A DNA stretch of 38,718 nucleotides, taken from NCBI GenBank assembly GCA_037190845.1, contig JBBCJI010000029.1, positions 1 to 38,718 of the forward strand, read 5' to 3'. Made by a program: the position numbers and the translations under genes. Positions 35,232 to 38,718 of this stretch are shown piece after piece; position 1 is the stretch's first letter, and each line of letters opens with the position of its first letter. The notes under the pieces were generated by a model. It worked only from the letters and a program-made list of their open reading frames with translations, was not told where the DNA came from and made no database searches. This stretch comes from JBEBVQ01 sp037190845. Its GTDB lineage: Bacteria; Bacteroidota; Bacteroidia; Chitinophagales; Chitinophagaceae.

Positions 35232-35294
35232 TACTTACAAAATGATGAGGCAAGCCACAAAACGTATTTATTCGCAGCAATACAGCTATATTAT

Positions 35295-37991
35295 ATGAGC
35301 AGATACTTACCTATCATCCTTTTATTTTTGCAGGTTGTAACAACTTTCGCTCAAAAAGAGGACAACATCTGGTATTTTGGAAGAAATGCCGGCATTGATT
35401 TCAGCACCGGTTCTCCTGCAGTACTCACTAACGGTGCACTGAATACGTCAGAAGGTGCAGCAACTATATGTGACAAAAACGGGAACCTGTTGTTTTATAC
35501 CGATGGACAAAGGGTATGGAACCGTAACCATAGCCAGATGCCCAATGGTACCGGGCTGGCAGGCCATTCTTCCGGAACCTCATCTGCACTGATTGTTCCC
35601 CGGCCGGGGAATCCCAACAGGTACTATATATTCACCGCAGGCAGTCATGACCAGTACTCCGGAAACCCTGCCGCCCCCATTCTGATGGCCTGGTCGGAAG
35701 TTGACATGACGCTGAGTGGCGGGCTGGGAGACGTGGTAACTGCAACCAAAAACACTCCGCTGTTTACTGGTTCTACGGAAAAGATAGCTGCTGTGAGACA
35801 CGCAAACGGATTGTATTTCTGGGTGATTACCCAGCGTTTGTCCGATGGTGCTTATCAGGTATACCCGGTGGACTGTAACGGCATCGGCAACCCCATCATC
35901 AACAATACCGGAATTGGAAACATTACCAGTGGACTGGGATATTTAAAATTATCCCCCGATGGACGCAGGCTTGCCAATGCGATATGGGCTGTCGGCAACT
36001 TCCTGTATGACTTTGATAACGCTACCGGAAATATATCCAACCGGATAGATCTGGGACTGCCGTCCAATCACACATATGGGCTTAGTTTTTCTCCCAACAG
36101 CAACGTATTATATAGCGTGAGCCTTTCGGACGGCGTAATGTACCAGTGGAATCTGACTGCCGGATCCGCAGCAGCCATCATAGCGTCCCGTATAACAGTA
36201 GGCAATGCAGGAGGTACAGGCTCGCCATACAGAGGAGGTGCTATTCAAAGCGGCCCTGACAACAAGCTGTATTTCATACAATATAACCAGCCATATCTCG
36301 GCGTGATCCATAGTCCTGATATTGTTGGCGCCGGATGTAACCTGCAGCAAAATGTCGTTAATCTGCAGAGCAGAAACGGCGTACTCGGGTTGCCTACATT
36401 TATACAACGTAATACAGATACTACCATTATCAACCATGCCGGATACTGTACCAATGTCGCAACATCTTTTTCCATCACCGGAGCAGTTTATCTTGATTCT
36501 GTAAGATGGAACTTCGGAGATCCGCCCTCCGGCACGCTTAATACGTCGGGTAATATCAATCCTGCTCATCAATATACGACTGCAGGCGTCTATACGGTAA
36601 GGTTGATTAAATACCTCGACTGTATCTCCGATACGACCTATACAACGGTGCGGATAAATTCGACTCCGATTGTCGACCTCGGACCGGACACCTCCACCTG
36701 CGGAGATACGCTCATACTTTCGTCTGCCGTTACTTATACCAGTCCTTCATGGCTGTGGAATAACGGCGCCACTACCCCTACCCGCTCCATATCACAGACA
36801 GGAACCTACTGGCTGCAGGTAACTGAAAACGGGTGTACAGGAGTTGACACTATTCTGATAGACATCAGCCCCAATCTCGCAGTAGATCTGGGACCCGATT
36901 TTAATATCTGTGACAGAGATACACCTGTCATCTTACATACAGAGCAGATGCCCGGCACACACTACCTGTGGAGCAATGGCCTGTCTGACACAGTGATGCG
37001 CGTAACACGTACCGGCACTTACTGGGTAAAAGTTGAACGCAACAGATGTCAGGGCAGTGATACCATCCGTATCGGTATCATACCCACACCATTTATTTAT
37101 ATCGGAGCAGACAGCATTATCTGTGAACAGTTCCCTGCCCGGATCGGAACCGAGATCGCCGGCGCCACCTATCTCTGGAATACGGGAGAACCTACCCCCT
37201 ATATAAATGTGAACAGCACGGACAACTACATACTGGAAGTGAATCTGGATGGCTGCATCGTCTATGATACAATAGAAATCACTGCTATGGCAGCACCGGA
37301 TATTGATCTGGGTGACGACGACGATATCTGCCCGGAACAAACAATCGCACTCGACGGAAGTTATACTATAGGAAGCAGCTATCTGTGGAATACCGGCGAA
37401 GTAACATCTTCCATATCTGTAAGTTCGGAAGGAGTTTATTCTGTACAGGTAATTTCGGAATATGGCTGTATTGGAACAGACAGCATCATATTGAGCTATT
37501 ATCCCAAACCTGTGGTAATGCTCAGCGCAGATACCACCGTATGCGAAGAAACGCCCCTGACGATTTATCCCCGGTTTATCAACACCGATTCGCTGATCTG
37601 GTCGGAAGGAAGCGTGGGTAATACATTAACCGTAAGATACGGTGGCGAATATGTAGTAACCGCTGTAAACAAATGCGGCACAGATACAGATACGATCCTG
37701 GTAAAGCAGATATTCTGCGATATCATGCTGCCCAATGCCTTTACACCCGACGGAGACGGGATCAACGACATCTTCCGCGTATTAGGTAACATCGGACGGG
37801 CCGAAGGATTCCGCTTCAGTATATTCAGCCGGTGGGGAGAATTGCTTTTCCATACACAGGACAAGTATAATGGCTGGGACGGGGTGCACAAAGGGCAGCC
37901 GGCTCAACTGGGAACGTACGTGTATTTACTGGAATACAGCATTGAACATAAACCCTACATACAAAAGGGAAATTTCCACCTGATCAGATAA
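35295..37991 (+). CDS. B2: propeller/PKD/Ig surface protein, T9SS type B
   Basis: The 898-residue protein has a signal peptide at 1-19 (ends TTFAQ) and an N-terminal beta-propeller-like region at about 24-370 that begins DNIWYFGRNAGIDFSTG, a common opening in Bacteroidota PKD/gliding proteins. One PKD domain (about 385-455, VRWNFGDPPSG..HQYTTAGVYTVRL) follows. Serial Ig-like modules with LGPD..C and 'YLWNTG' cores span about 458-805. A type B sorting domain at about 810-898 (LPNAFTPDGDGINDIF..FSRWGELLF..GWDGVHKG..HLIR) closes it. The last 430 or so residues are homologous to B1, while the N-terminal halves are unrelated. B3 begins 19 bp downstream, so the two are co-transcribed. Function beyond surface display is unknown. 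Confidence 0.9.
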   Translation: MSRYLPIILLFLQVVTTFAQKEDNIWYFGRNAGIDFSTGSPAVLTNGALNTSEGAATICDKNGNLLFYTDGQRVWNRNHSQMPNGTGLAGHSSGTSSALIVPRPGNPNRYYIFTAGSHDQYSGNPAAPILMAWSEVDMTLSGGLGDVVTATKNTPLFTGSTEKIAAVRHANGLYFWVITQRLSDGAYQVYPVDCNGIGNPIINNTGIGNITSGLGYLKLSPDGRRLANAIWAVGNFLYDFDNATGNISNRIDLGLPSNHTYGLSFSPNSNVLYSVSLSDGVMYQWNLTAGSAAAIIASRITVGNAGGTGSPYRGGAIQSGPDNKLYFIQYNQPYLGVIHSPDIVGAGCNLQQNVVNLQSRNGVLGLPTFIQRNTDTTIINHAGYCTNVATSFSITGAVYLDSVRWNFGDPPSGTLNTSGNINPAHQYTTAGVYTVRLIKYLDCISDTTYTTVRINSTPIVDLGPDTSTCGDTLILSSAVTYTSPSWLWNNGATTPTRSISQTGTYWLQVTENGCTGVDTILIDISPNLAVDLGPDFNICDRDTPVILHTEQMPGTHYLWSNGLSDTVMRVTRTGTYWVKVERNRCQGSDTIRIGIIPTPFIYIGADSIICEQFPARIGTEIAGATYLWNTGEPTPYINVNSTDNYILEVNLDGCIVYDTIEITAMAAPDIDLGDDDDICPEQTIALDGSYTIGSSYLWNTGEVTSSISVSSEGVYSVQVISEYGCIGTDSIILSYYPKPVVMLSADTTVCEETPLTIYPRFINTDSLIWSEGSVGNTLTVRYGGEYVVTAVNKCGTDTDTILVKQIFCDIMLPNAFTPDGDGINDIFRVLGNIGRAEGFRFSIFSRWGELLFHTQDKYNGWDGVHKGQPAQLGTYVYLLEYSIEHKPYIQKGNFHLIR

Positions 37992-38010
37992 AACGACAAA
38001 ACTCCTATCT

Positions 38011-38718
38011 ATGAACAACAGATACAATGAACCCAATGTTTCCGGATGGCTTACAGCTATCTTCCTTTTATTATGCCACACGGCCACACAAGCCCAGTTT
38101 ACGAACGGAAATTTCAGTACCGGTACAGGCGGATGTTTGCCGGCAGCTACTGGCTGGACAAGCAATACCGGCTCAATGGCTGCAGAGCGTACATCGTTAC
38201 TTCAACCACAAAGACCGGGAGACTTCTGGGTAGACCTTACCCCTTGCGGCAGTTTCGGGAATAACACCTGGATCGAGCAATCGGTTCCGATGGTAGTGGG
38301 AAACTGTTACCGGATCGAATTTGAGATTGCTTCTCACTGCGGGTGGGACGGCAGTGATGGCGGTGTGTATATTACACTGGACGGACAGCCGTTGGGCGGT
38401 CGTATTTATAATGATACCGTTTTGTGCGTAAGTCCGGCACAATTGGGCTGGAAACACCGTTCATCAATTGTGTTCGTGGCCCAGAATAACCCTACAGTAG
38501 TTCGTTTTACCGGTGAAGGTCGGTGCCGGGATACCAGAACAGGCACTTATCCCTGTGCCGGTCCCGGCGCATTGGCTAATCCCGGCGTGATTGCCCTGGA
38601 TAATATAGTATTGGTACAGGCTTCGGGCCAGACCCTGTCTGTATCACTCGGCAACGATACGGTGTACTGCGATACGTTCACCCGTGTGTTGGATGCGGGT
38701 AACGCCGGACCTGGGACC
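38011..38718 (+). CDS. B3: secreted surface protein, truncated by window edge
   Basis: The frame is open for 236 codons to the last base, so only the N-terminus is visible. A signal peptide lies at about 1-29 (GWLTAIFLLLCHTATQAQ). The next 170 residues look like a jelly-roll, galactose-binding or DUF642-like domain (FTNGNFSTGTGG..FWVDLTPCG..YRIEFEIASHCG..VIALDNIVLVQ). After it comes SVSLGNDTVYCDTFTRVLDAG, the same LGND..C module found in B1 and B2, so I expect Ig modules and a type B sorting domain further on. It starts 19 bp after B2 with no terminator. The ATG at 38011 is the first of the frame after the B2 stop codon. Confidence 0.85.
   Translation, partial: MNNRYNEPNVSGWLTAIFLLLCHTATQAQFTNGNFSTGTGGCLPAATGWTSNTGSMAAERTSLLQPQRPGDFWVDLTPCGSFGNNTWIEQSVPMVVGNCYRIEFEIASHCGWDGSDGGVYITLDGQPLGGRIYNDTVLCVSPAQLGWKHRSSIVFVAQNNPTVVRFTGEGRCRDTRTGTYPCAGPGALANPGVIALDNIVLVQASGQTLSVSLGNDTVYCDTFTRVLDAGNAGPGT

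Noticed and set aside
35164..35294. Paired operator upstream of B2
   Set aside because: Only GTATTTATTCG is present, lacking CACT and a partner; B2 more likely depends on read-through from A2 or an unseen promoter.
10252..38718. Polysaccharide utilisation locus
   Set aside because: No SusC/SusD pair, no glycoside hydrolase or lyase motif, and no hybrid two-component sensor or anti-sigma pair.

Overview
The window looks like chromosome of a Bacteroidota member, most likely Chitinophagaceae (Chitinophaga-like). The reasons are several Bacteroidota-type promoters (TAnnTTTG -7 elements, one with a perfect TTTG-N19 spacing upstream of a tRNA), seven secreted proteins of which six complete ones carry type IX secretion (T9SS) sorting domains, a Bacteroidota-type GlmU-like fusion protein, and characteristic intergenic hairpin repeats. 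Taxonomy is inferred from these traits, not from a marker-gene search.

Layout. Positions 1-1234 hold no convincing gene, only clustered palindromic repeats. Positions 1.2-10.1 kb are housekeeping genes: a His-rich small membrane protein with hldD/rfaD (+), then on the minus strand xerD, recQ, a deoxynucleoside kinase, tRNA-Glu(UUC), tpiA, a GlmU-like nucleotidyltransferase/acyltransferase, and rpmE2. Repeated GATGTG- and ATTATG-type hairpins separate several of these genes, and two genes have their stop codon inside the repeat.

Positions 9.4-38.7 kb form an island of cell-surface proteins and regulators. It contains orphan NarL-type regulator RR-A (-), an operon of two giant T9SS proteins (-), a divergent TPR histidine kinase HK1 with regulator RR-B (+), convergent regulator RR-C (-), and then a run of large secreted proteins: B1 (seven-repeat propeller, type B sorting domain), A1 (Kelch plus Ig repeats, type A), kinase HK2 (-), A2 (a paralogue of A1), B2 (shares its C-terminal half with B1), and B3, cut by the window edge.

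The most interesting signal is a regulatory element I do not recognise from the literature: two direct copies of GTRTTYYCACT exactly 25 bp apart, present upstream of B1, A1 and A2. In all three it is followed 27-28 bp later by TTTTG, and then exactly 60 bp later by the start codon. Two of the copies lie in the divergent regions shared with RR-C and HK2, 116 bp from each regulator's start codon. I infer that RR-C and HK2 form a split two-component system controlling a small regulon of T9SS-exported adhesin-like proteins. A1 and A2 also differ by expansion of a 237-bp Ig-domain repeat (5 versus 3 copies), which suggests a recombining surface-protein locus.
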